Positions 1 through 5,327 of a stretch of DNA of 5,748 bases are shown in pieces. Numbering within the stretch: position 1 is the first letter of the stretch; the number at the start of each line of letters is the position of its first letter. The DNA lies in contig CALCGS010000107.1 in assembly GCA_937901165.1 (NCBI GenBank), positions 1 through 5,748 of the forward strand. Direction: 5' to 3'. The position numbers and the translations under genes are program-made. Under the pieces are notes generated by a model, which was given only the letters and a program-made list of their open reading frames with translations, had not been told where the DNA came from and did not search any database. The stretch comes from an uncultured Alphaproteobacteria bacterium. GTDB taxonomy: Bacteria > Pseudomonadota > Alphaproteobacteria > Rs-D84.

Positions 1-1277
1 GTGATTTGAAATGGGGTATTCCGGTCAACAAGCCCGGGTTCGAAGATAAAGTTTTCTATGTTTGGTTTGATGCACCATGGGGTTATGTTTCTATATCCCA
101 GGCGGCAAATAAAGATTGGGAATCTTGGTGGAAAAATCCTGATACACATTATGTACAATTTATGGGCAAGGATAATGTTTCTTTCCATGCGGTATTTTTC
201 CCAGCACAAGAATTGGCAATGAATGACGGATGGAAAACTGTTGATGTGTTGAAAGCGGTGAATTTTATGAATTTTGAAGGTGCAAAAATTTCTAAATCAA
301 CCGGTAATGGTATATTCTTGAAAGATGCTATTACGGATGCACCGGCCGATGTTTGGCGTTATGCTTTGTTGGCGTCTGCCCCAGAAACAGATGATACTGA
401 TTTTACAATTGCCAGATTTGCAGATATTGTAAACAAAGACCTTAATGGAATGTTGGGGAATTTTGTTTCACGTGTTTGCAAATTATCTGAAAAGAATTTT
501 GGATTAAATGTACCAACATCAACGCGCAGAGATACAGAATTAGAAACCAAAGTAAATGAAAAAATAAAAGAATTGACTGACGCAATGGAAAAATGTGAAT
601 TACGCACATCTGTATTTGCTTTGCGTTCTTTGTGGGCGATTGGTAATGAATATATGACTGAAAAAGCACCTTGGAATCTGGTTAAAGATGGCAATTCACA
701 GGAAGCACAAAATGTATTAAACAATTGTTTCCAATTGATTGATTTATACGCACGTTGTTGTGCACCTATTATCCCAGATACAGCAAGCAAGATTCAAAAT
801 ATATTTGAACAAAAACACGATTTTTCTTGGCCAAAATCTTTTGAATACAGAATTGAAAATGGTTCAAAATTTACTATCCCAGAAAATTTATTTGAAAGAA
901 TTGATGACGATAAAATCAAAGCGTTAAGTGATAAATATGTTAGTAAAAATAAACCTGAATTGATAACTGCAAAAATTATAGATGTAAAAAATCATCCTGA
1001 ACGTGAAAATTTACATATTTTGACTGTGAACGATGGTCAAAATAATTTGCAAATTGTTTGCGGTGCACCAAATGTTCATATTGGATTGGTTGGGGTGTTG
1101 GCACCTGTGGGGATTATATTACCAGGACAAAAGAAACCAATCACAAAAAGAAATGTTGCTGGCGTTGAATCAAACGGAATGATGTGTAGTGGTGCAGAAA
1201 TCGGATTAAATGATAACAAAGACAATATTATAGAATTAGATAAAGATACAGAAATCGGTAAAAAATATGAATTCTAA
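1..1277 (+). CDS. metG: Methionyl-tRNA synthetase, 3' part (5' end outside window), with PheT-like C-terminal tRNA-binding domain
   Basis: Cytoplasmic enzyme that charges tRNA-Met with methionine using ATP. The frame is open to the left edge (bases 1-2 end a codon outside the window; the first visible residues are DLKWGIPV), so this is a truncated gene and the TTG at 6 is not a start. In order: end of the Rossmann catalytic core with FYVWFDAPWGY and FMGKDNVSFH; the ATP-binding signature KISKS at 285-299; a helical anticodon-binding domain (about 400-900) with KAPW, whose Trp (672-674) matches the anticodon-reading Trp of the family; a linker; and an OB-fold tRNA-binding domain (about 963-1250). 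The core wording (KDNVSFH, PADVWRYALL, PETDDTDFT) recalls archaeal/eukaryotic-type MetRS and the related forms in some alphaproteobacteria. The tail is odd: CGAPNV (1059-1076) and GVESNGMMCS (1161-1190) are PheT signatures, not MetG ones. The 3' end overlaps queH by 11 bases. Identity is firm; the nature of the tail is inferred from remembered families. Confidence 0.96.
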   Translation, partial: DLKWGIPVNKPGFEDKVFYVWFDAPWGYVSISQAANKDWESWWKNPDTHYVQFMGKDNVSFHAVFFPAQELAMNDGWKTVDVLKAVNFMNFEGAKISKSTGNGIFLKDAITDAPADVWRYALLASAPETDDTDFTIARFADIVNKDLNGMLGNFVSRVCKLSEKNFGLNVPTSTRRDTELETKVNEKIKELTDAMEKCELRTSVFALRSLWAIGNEYMTEKAPWNLVKDGNSQEAQNVLNNCFQLIDLYARCCAPIIPDTASKIQNIFEQKHDFSWPKSFEYRIENGSKFTIPENLFERIDDDKIKALSDKYVSKNKPELITAKIIDVKNHPERENLHILTVNDGQNNLQIVCGAPNVHIGLVGVLAPVGIILPGQKKPITKRNVAGVESNGMMCSGAEIGLNDNKDNIIELDKDTEIGKKYEF

Positions 1278-1809
1278 AAAAAGATTGGTTTTGATGTCTT
1301 GTTGTGCGCCGTGTTCGTGTGGCGCAATTAAACAGTTGGCTGATGGAAAAATAGAAGGCTTTGATGATTTTATTGTTGTTTTTTATAATCCTAATATTTT
1401 TCCTGAATCCGAATATCAAAAGCGTTTATACGAACAAATAAAGTATTGCCAAAGTTTGGGGGTTAAATACCATGTTGGACAATATAATCATAAAGATTGG
1501 TTGGATTTTATAAAAGGTTTTGAAAATGAACCTGAACGCGGAAAAAGATGTTCGCTTTGTTTTAAGTTCAGATTTGAATACGCTAAAAATTTCGCACTTG
1601 AAAATGGTTATGATGCGGTCGCGTCTGTGTTTGGTGTATCACGACACAAAGACCAAAGCCAGGTGGACAAGGCAGCAACAGATGTAATGGGGAATAAATT
1701 TTATATTTCTGTCGTTTGGGATGAAAAATTAAGAAATGAAATAAACCATCAATCTGATTTTTATCGACAAAATTATTGTGGTTGCGAATTTTCTATGCGT
1801 AGAATATAA
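1267..1809 (+). CDS. queH: Epoxyqueuosine reductase QueH (DUF208 family)
   Basis: A 180-residue cytoplasmic iron-sulfur protein expected to reduce epoxyqueuosine to queuosine at wobble position 34 of GUN-anticodon tRNAs (Tyr, His, Asn, Asp). It is the non-orthologous alternative to cobalamin-dependent QueG. Family hallmarks seen: the N-terminal cysteine cluster SCCAPCSCG (Cys12, 13, 16, 18), the EPERGKRCSLCF block (Cys95, Cys98), VSRHKDQSQV (124-133), and the C-terminal QNYCGCEFSMR (Cys171, Cys173). These cysteines are the likely Fe-S and redox-active residues. Length is normal to slightly short for the family, and both ends are intact. The ATG at 1267 lies inside the end of metG and has no clear Shine-Dalgarno, which suggests translational coupling; the next ATG (1294) would cut away the first strand just before the cysteines. 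Pairing with mnmG in one operon puts two wobble-34 modification enzymes together. The name rests on motif recognition; activity is inferred from the family. Confidence 0.9.
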   Translation: MNSKKRLVLMSCCAPCSCGAIKQLADGKIEGFDDFIVVFYNPNIFPESEYQKRLYEQIKYCQSLGVKYHVGQYNHKDWLDFIKGFENEPERGKRCSLCFKFRFEYAKNFALENGYDAVASVFGVSRHKDQSQVDKAATDVMGNKFYISVVWDEKLRNEINHQSDFYRQNYCGCEFSMRRI

Positions 1810-1810
1810 T
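1782..1810 (+). promoter_or_regulatory. Possible internal sigma70-type promoter for fabD-fabG-mnmG
   Basis: TTGCGA (1782-1787, 4 of 6 matches to TTGACA) is followed after exactly 17 bases by TATAAT (1805-1810, perfect), which overlaps the queH stop codon. The predicted start near 1817 would give a leader of about 22 bases holding the fabD ribosome binding site. In AT-rich DNA such matches arise by chance, so this is a candidate only, though spacing and placement before the one real gap in the operon are sensible. Confidence 0.38.
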
Positions 1811-1821
1811 TATACTGTTAT

Positions 1822-1828
1822 AAAAAGG
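1822..1828 (+). promoter_or_regulatory. Ribosome binding site of fabD
   Basis: AAAAAGG ends ten bases before the ATG at 1839. It is the only purine-rich, G-containing stretch in the short gap after queH and supports this start. The spacing is slightly long and the match to AGGAGG is weak. Confidence 0.5.
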
Positions 1829-1838
1829 TTAAAAAATT

Positions 1839-2714
1839 ATGTCATCTATATTTGTTTTCCCAGGACAAGGTGCGCAAGCCGTTGGTATGGGATATGAATT
1901 ATATAAAAATAATAAACAAGCACGTGATGTTTTTGATGCGGTCGATGATGCATTGGGTGAAAAATTATCGGATTTAATTTTTAATGGCCCTATGGATGAA
2001 TTAACAATGACACAAAATGTTCAACCTGCGATTATGGCAACATCAATTGCTATGTTTAAGGCATCTGGATTGGAATTACCCGAATATGTGGCTGGACATT
2101 CTTTGGGTGAATATAGTGCGTTATGTGCCGCAAATGCGATTAGCATTCAAGACACGGCTAAAATATTAAGATTGCGTGGAAAATTGATGCAACAAGCCGC
2201 AGGTGAACAAGGTGGTATTACCGCGGTTGTTTTGGGTATGGATATAAAATCTGTAAAAGAAATTTGTGATAGATTTGGTTGCGATGTTGCAAATGATAAT
2301 TGTGATGGTCAGGTGGTTATTTCTGGCGAAACAAGTGCAACAGAAAAAGCAATGGAAGAATTAAAAAACAGTGGTGCGCGCAGGGTTATGAAATTGGCAC
2401 TTTCTGTGCCTGTTCATTGCAGGGTTCAAGAAAAAATTGTCGCAGAATATAGGGATGCTTTGAACAAAATAAATTTTCAAAAACCTGATGCAAAGTTTAT
2501 TTCTAATAAGACATGCACGCCAATTGATGATGTTGATGAAATCAAAGATGCACTGGTGTATCAAATGACACATGGGGTCAGATGGCGTGAATCTGTAATA
2601 GAAATGGCAAATCTGGGAATTACCGATATGACCGAAATAGGGCCTGGAAATGTTTTAACAGGACTGGTAAATAGAATTACCGATAAAATAAATGCCCATA
2701 AATTGGAGATATAA
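1839..2714 (+). CDS. fabD: Malonyl-CoA:ACP transacylase
   Basis: A 291-residue cytoplasmic enzyme that moves malonyl from CoA to acyl carrier protein, supplying extender units for type II fatty acid synthesis. Visible signatures: FPGQGAQ (7-13, oxyanion-hole Gln), QNVQPAIMA (59-67), the nucleophile elbow GHSLGEYSA with Ser88, Arg113 in RLRGKLMQ (carboxylate-binding Arg), catalytic His193 in PVHC, VRWRESV (247-253) and the C-terminal TEIGPGNVLTGL (265-276). All catalytic positions are present. It is about 20 residues shorter than E. coli FabD, mainly because the tail after LTGLVNRI is short; this is common and does not suggest damage. The ATG at 1839 places FVFPGQG at the usual distance from the N-terminus and has an upstream AAGG. 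One base separates its stop from fabG, so the two are surely co-translated. Confidence 0.97.
   Translation: MSSIFVFPGQGAQAVGMGYELYKNNKQARDVFDAVDDALGEKLSDLIFNGPMDELTMTQNVQPAIMATSIAMFKASGLELPEYVAGHSLGEYSALCAANAISIQDTAKILRLRGKLMQQAAGEQGGITAVVLGMDIKSVKEICDRFGCDVANDNCDGQVVISGETSATEKAMEELKNSGARRVMKLALSVPVHCRVQEKIVAEYRDALNKINFQKPDAKFISNKTCTPIDDVDEIKDALVYQMTHGVRWRESVIEMANLGITDMTEIGPGNVLTGLVNRITDKINAHKLEI
2705..2708 (+). promoter_or_regulatory. Ribosome binding site of fabG
   Basis: GGAG inside the last codons of fabD ends seven bases before the ATG at 2716. This decides the fabG start: the in-frame ATG at 2692 would add eight residues (MPINWRYK) absent from the family and lies upstream of this site. 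Confidence 0.75.
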
Positions 2715-2715
2715 A

Positions 2716-3444
2716 ATGTTTGAATTAAATAATAAAGTCGTTTTAATTACTGGTGCAACCGGTGGAATCGGTGGCGAAATCGCAAAAACAATGAAAGATG
2801 CAGGTGCAACTGTTGTTGTATCTGGCAGAAATACAGAAAAATTAAACGCTGAATTTAATGATGATTTTATAAAAATTCCTGCGGATTTATCTGTTGACGA
2901 CGGTGCAGAAAATTTGATTAGCAAAACTATTGATGTGGCTGGCAAAATTGATGTTTTAATTAACAATGCCGGTATTACAAGCGATACTTTGTTGATGCGA
3001 ATGACTGATGAACAATTTGATAAAGTTATAAACACTAATTTACGTGCGGCATTCAAAACGTGCAGGGCTGTAATTATGCCAATGATGAAAAACAGATTTG
3101 GCAGAATTATAAATATGGCATCTATTATTGGTGTTATTGGTGGCCCTGGTCAGGCAAATTATGCCGCATCCAAGGGCGGACTTATTGCAATGACAAAATC
3201 TATTGCCGCAGAGGTTGCATCCAGAAACATCACCGCAAACGCAATTGCACCTGGATTTATACAAACACCTATGACGGATGTTTTATCAGAAGAATTAAAA
3301 CAAAAATATTTGGCACAAATCCCAGCAGGTAGATTTGGAACACCACAAGATATTGCAAATCTGTGTGTATTTTTAGCATCTGACGAGGCTGGTTATATCA
3401 ATGGTCAAACAATCAATGTAAATGGTGCAATGGGACGCTTTTAA
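2716..3444 (+). CDS. fabG: 3-oxoacyl-[acyl-carrier-protein] reductase
   Basis: A 242-residue NADPH-dependent short-chain dehydrogenase that reduces 3-ketoacyl-ACP to 3-hydroxyacyl-ACP in each elongation cycle; it works as a cytoplasmic tetramer. Visible: the nucleotide-binding TGATGGIG (12-19), a basic residue after the second strand (Arg38 in SGRN) typical of NADPH preference, NNAG (83-86), and the complete catalytic tetrad Asn108, Ser136 (NMAS), Tyr149 and Lys153 (YAASKGG). These lie two residues before the E. coli positions 110, 138, 151 and 155. The [12 protein letters not shown] block (177-187) and the C-terminal [13 protein letters not shown] complete the fold. Length matches the family (about 244). 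The start at 2716 is set by the GGAG site. It is tightly sandwiched between fabD and mnmG. Other SDR activities cannot be fully excluded from sequence, but the fabD linkage and full tetrad make FabG by far the best call. Confidence 0.95.
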   Translation: MFELNNKVVLITGATGGIGGEIAKTMKDAGATVVVSGRNTEKLNAEFNDDFIKIPADLSVDDGAENLISKTIDVAGKIDVLINNAGITSDTLLMRMTDEQFDKVINTNLRAAFKTCRAVIMPMMKNRFGRIINMASIIGVIGGPGQANYAASKGGLIAMTKSIAAEVASRNITANAIAPGFIQTPMTDVLSEELKQKYLAQIPAGRFGTPQDIANLCVFLASDEAGYINGQTINVNGAMGRF

Positions 3445-3445
3445 T

Positions 3446-5095
3446 ATGCAAAAATTTAATGTGATTGTTATTGGTGGGGGACATGCCGGCACAGAAGCAG
3501 CGGCCGCTGCAGCAAGACGCGGTGCAAAAACTTTGCTGATTACTATGCGCGAAAGTGATATTGGTGCAATGTCTTGCAATCCCAGTATTGGGGGGCCTGG
3601 CAAATCACAGATGGTTGCAGAAATTGCTGCAATGGGTGGCGTTATGCCACGTGCCGCAGATATGGCAGGTATTCATTGGCGAATGCTGAACGCATCACAT
3701 GGTGCCGCAACCCAGGCACTGCGCGCACAAATAGACAGGGATTTATACCATAATGCAGTAATGGATATTTTAACCAACACCGATAATTTAACCGTTAAAT
3801 TTGAAAAAGTATTTGATTTAGATTTAGTCAATAAAATTGTAAATAATGCTTATTGTGCTGATACTATCGTTATTACAACTGGGACTTTTTTGGATGGTAT
3901 TGTGACCAGAGGAGCCGAAAAAATTCAATCTGGACGATTGATGGATGATGGAAATTATCAAGAAAATGATTCTGGGATATCCAATGTTTTACGTGAATGT
4001 GGATTTAATTTATTTAGATTAAAGACCGGAACTCCTGCACGAATATATAAAGATTCTATCAATTTTGATGTGTGCGAAATACAAGAACCAGACGTGCCAC
4101 ACGACTGGTTTGCATATGGAAACGATGAACATAATTATAAATGTAAATGTTATATCACACACACCACAGAACAAACACATCAAGTAATTCGTGATAACAT
4201 AAAAAACGCACCTATGTATAACGGGGATATTGTTGGAACAGGTCCCAGATATTGTCCATCGTTGGAAGATAAAGTTATGCGTTTTCCAGAACATACTTCT
4301 CATCATGTATTTTTAGAACCCGAAGGATTAAATAGCGACTTAATCTATCCAAATGGAATTTCAACCAGTTTTGGTGCTGATATACAAGATTTGTGGATAA
4401 AGACTATTCCAGGACTCGAAAATGCGAAAATCGCACGATATGGATACGCGATTGAATATGATGCGATTGATGCAAGAATGTTAAAATCGACGCTTAATGC
4501 CAAAGATATGCCTGATATATTTTTTGCAGGTCAAATAAATGGAACATCTGGATACGAAGAAGCCGCCGCCCAGGGTATTATCGCCGGTGCAAATGCCGCA
4601 GGTGTGGCCGGATTTGGTGATATGGTTGATATTGATAGAACAAATTCTATGATTGGTGTTTTAATTGATGATATAACAACACTTGGAATTGATGAACCAT
4701 ACAGAATGTTTACTTCACGTGCAGAGTATAGATTAAACCTGCGTGCCGATAATGCTATATTTAGATTGGGTGATATGGCGGAAAGGTTAAATTTAATATC
4801 ACATGAAAATGCTGAAATACTGCGGAAAAAAAATCAAGACAACGCAAAATATAACGATGAATTTTATGCTGGATACATTGCCAGAAATGAACGAGAAATT
4901 GCATCTTATAAACGCGACAGTGAATTAAAAATTCCGCAAAATATGGATTATTCTAAATTGCCCGGGCTGACCAACGAATTAATTGAAAAATTATCCAAGA
5001 CAAGACCTGAAAATATTGCGGCCCTATCACGAATTCCTGGAATGACACCAGCAGGTATAATGGTTGTTATGCGTAAAATAAAATCTGGAAATTAA
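3446..5095 (+). CDS. mnmG: tRNA uridine-5-carboxymethylaminomethyl(34) synthesis enzyme MnmG (GidA), short form
   Basis: FAD/NADH enzyme that, in complex with the GTPase MnmE, installs the (carboxymethyl)aminomethyl group on wobble U34 of tRNAs reading two-codon boxes. Seen: FAD Rossmann motif [12 protein letters not shown] (8-19); SCNPSIGG with Cys44 (E. coli Cys47); GTFLDG (146-151); LKTGTPARI (192-200); [11 protein letters not shown] (266-276) with Cys270 (E. coli Cys277); [17 protein letters not shown] (361-377); [14 protein letters not shown] (417-430); GYIAR (476-480); [11 protein letters not shown] at the end. At 549 residues it is about 80 shorter than the usual 620-630, mostly through loss between 455 and 475. 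Normally near-invariant segments near 50-57 and 85-89 also differ. It is not TrmFO, which lacks the C-terminal domain seen here. The ATG at 3446, right after the fabG stop, is preferred to the ATG at 3422 because family members begin a few residues before the FAD motif. A diverged paralogue is a possible alternative. Confidence 0.93.
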   Translation: MQKFNVIVIGGGHAGTEAAAAAARRGAKTLLITMRESDIGAMSCNPSIGGPGKSQMVAEIAAMGGVMPRAADMAGIHWRMLNASHGAATQALRAQIDRDLYHNAVMDILTNTDNLTVKFEKVFDLDLVNKIVNNAYCADTIVITTGTFLDGIVTRGAEKIQSGRLMDDGNYQENDSGISNVLRECGFNLFRLKTGTPARIYKDSINFDVCEIQEPDVPHDWFAYGNDEHNYKCKCYITHTTEQTHQVIRDNIKNAPMYNGDIVGTGPRYCPSLEDKVMRFPEHTSHHVFLEPEGLNSDLIYPNGISTSFGADIQDLWIKTIPGLENAKIARYGYAIEYDAIDARMLKSTLNAKDMPDIFFAGQINGTSGYEEAAAQGIIAGANAAGVAGFGDMVDIDRTNSMIGVLIDDITTLGIDEPYRMFTSRAEYRLNLRADNAIFRLGDMAERLNLISHENAEILRKKNQDNAKYNDEFYAGYIARNEREIASYKRDSELKIPQNMDYSKLPGLTNELIEKLSKTRPENIAALSRIPGMTPAGIMVVMRKIKSGN

Positions 5096-5121
5096 AAACA
5101 CCGCATACAGCGGTATTTTAT
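5096..5121. terminator. Probable bidirectional rho-independent terminator between mnmG and tRNA-Thr
   Basis: ACCGC (5100-5104) pairs with GCGGT (5110-5114) across a five-base ATACA loop. A C-A mismatch and three A-T pairs extend the stem. On the plus strand it is followed by ATTTTATT, closing the mnmG operon. On the minus strand the stem is followed by GTTTTT, a better T-run, and lies directly after the tRNA 3' end. The stem is short (five core pairs), so strength is uncertain, but its position between two convergent units fits a shared terminator. Confidence 0.7.
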
Positions 5122-5123
5122 TC

Positions 5124-5199
5124 TGGTGCCGGAGAGGTGACTCGGACACCCGACCCCCTCATTACGAATGAGATGCTCTACCAACTGAGCTACTCCGGC
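5124..5199 (-). tRNA. tRNA-Thr (anticodon CGT), CCA encoded
   Basis: Read on the minus strand, the 76 bases fold as a full cloverleaf. Acceptor GCCGGAG (5199-5193) pairs perfectly with CTCCGGC (5134-5128), followed by discriminator A and encoded CCA. The D arm is GCTC-AGTTGGTA-GAGC, with G18G19. The anticodon stem TCTCA/TGAGG has a T-G pair at 27-43. The anticodon loop TTCGTAA gives CGT at 5166-5164, reading ACG (Thr). The variable loop is GGGTC. The T stem GGGTG/CACCT has a G-T end pair. G1-C72, C2-G71 and the CGT anticodon agree with threonine identity. Oddity: the T loop is TCCGAGT instead of TTCGAGT, so position 55 is C rather than the near-universal U (pseudouridine). It converges on mnmG. 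Confidence 0.95.
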
Positions 5200-5210
5200 A
5201 ATATGCAAGG

Positions 5211-5239
5211 ATAATAATATATTTTTTTCAAAATTTCCA
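5211..5239 (-). promoter_or_regulatory. Candidate promoter of tRNA-Thr
   Basis: On the minus strand TGGAAA (5239-5234, 4 of 6 to TTGACA) and TATTAT (5216-5211, 5 of 6 to TATAAT) are 17 bases apart. Transcription would begin a few bases before the mature tRNA 5' end at 5199, giving a very short 5' leader. The surroundings are almost pure A/T, so chance matches are likely. Confidence 0.4.
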
Positions 5240-5293
5240 CATTTAATTTTTTACAAATTGATTTTTTTAACAACAAATTTTACGATACAATTC

Positions 5294-5321
5294 TTGACAT
5301 TTATTTTTTTAGTACTATAAT
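5294..5321 (+). promoter_or_regulatory. Perfect-consensus sigma70 promoter of the last gene
   Basis: TTGACA (5294-5299) and TATAAT (5316-5321) are both exact consensus hexamers, separated by 16 bases that include a T7 run. The -10 ends only six bases before the ATG at 5328, so the expected start point (about seven bases past the -10) is the A of the start codon itself. Both hexamers being perfect makes this the best-supported regulatory site in the window. Confidence 0.85.
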
Positions 5322-5327
5322 AAAATT

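Larger units (their letters stand above)
5200..5327. other. AT-rich divergent intergenic region
   Basis: A stretch of 128 bases between the tRNA 5' end and the last gene, very rich in A and T tracts. It contains the outward-facing candidate tRNA promoter and the perfect plus-strand promoter. No further gene, repeat or RNA structure was recognised. Confidence 0.7.

Noticed and set aside
6..8. TTG as start codon of metG
   Set aside because: The frame is open upstream to the window edge and the protein lacks the whole N-terminal catalytic half, so the gene starts outside the window.
963..1277. Assembly chimera joining metG to pheT as the explanation for the MetG tail
   Set aside because: The frame is continuous, ends cleanly near the OB-domain boundary and overlaps queH by 11 bases with uniform base composition. 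A misjoin would be expected to run on into the rest of pheT. It cannot be fully excluded without reads.
2692..2715. Upstream ATG for fabG overlapping fabD
   Set aside because: It adds residues not found in the family and lies before the GGAG ribosome binding site; the ATG at 2716 fits better.
2655..3056. Antisense reading frame of 133 codons opposite fabD/fabG, and similar antisense frames elsewhere
   Set aside because: They lie opposite strongly conserved genes, show no recognisable domains and have no ribosome binding sites; they are shadows of the sense coding.
3422..3445. Upstream ATG for mnmG inside the end of fabG
   Set aside because: It adds eight residues (MVQWDAFN) before the usual [12 protein letters not shown] start; the ATG at 3446 directly after the fabG stop matches the family.
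3446..5095. TrmFO (folate-dependent tRNA U54 methyltransferase) instead of MnmG
   Set aside because: The length, the TSRAEYRL block and the C-terminal GYIAR...[11 protein letters not shown] domain are MnmG features absent from TrmFO.
1..5095. UGA recoded as tryptophan, considered because all stops are TAA
   Set aside because: Conserved Trp positions use TGG and no in-frame TGA is seen in the conserved genes; five genes are too few to draw more from the stop choice.
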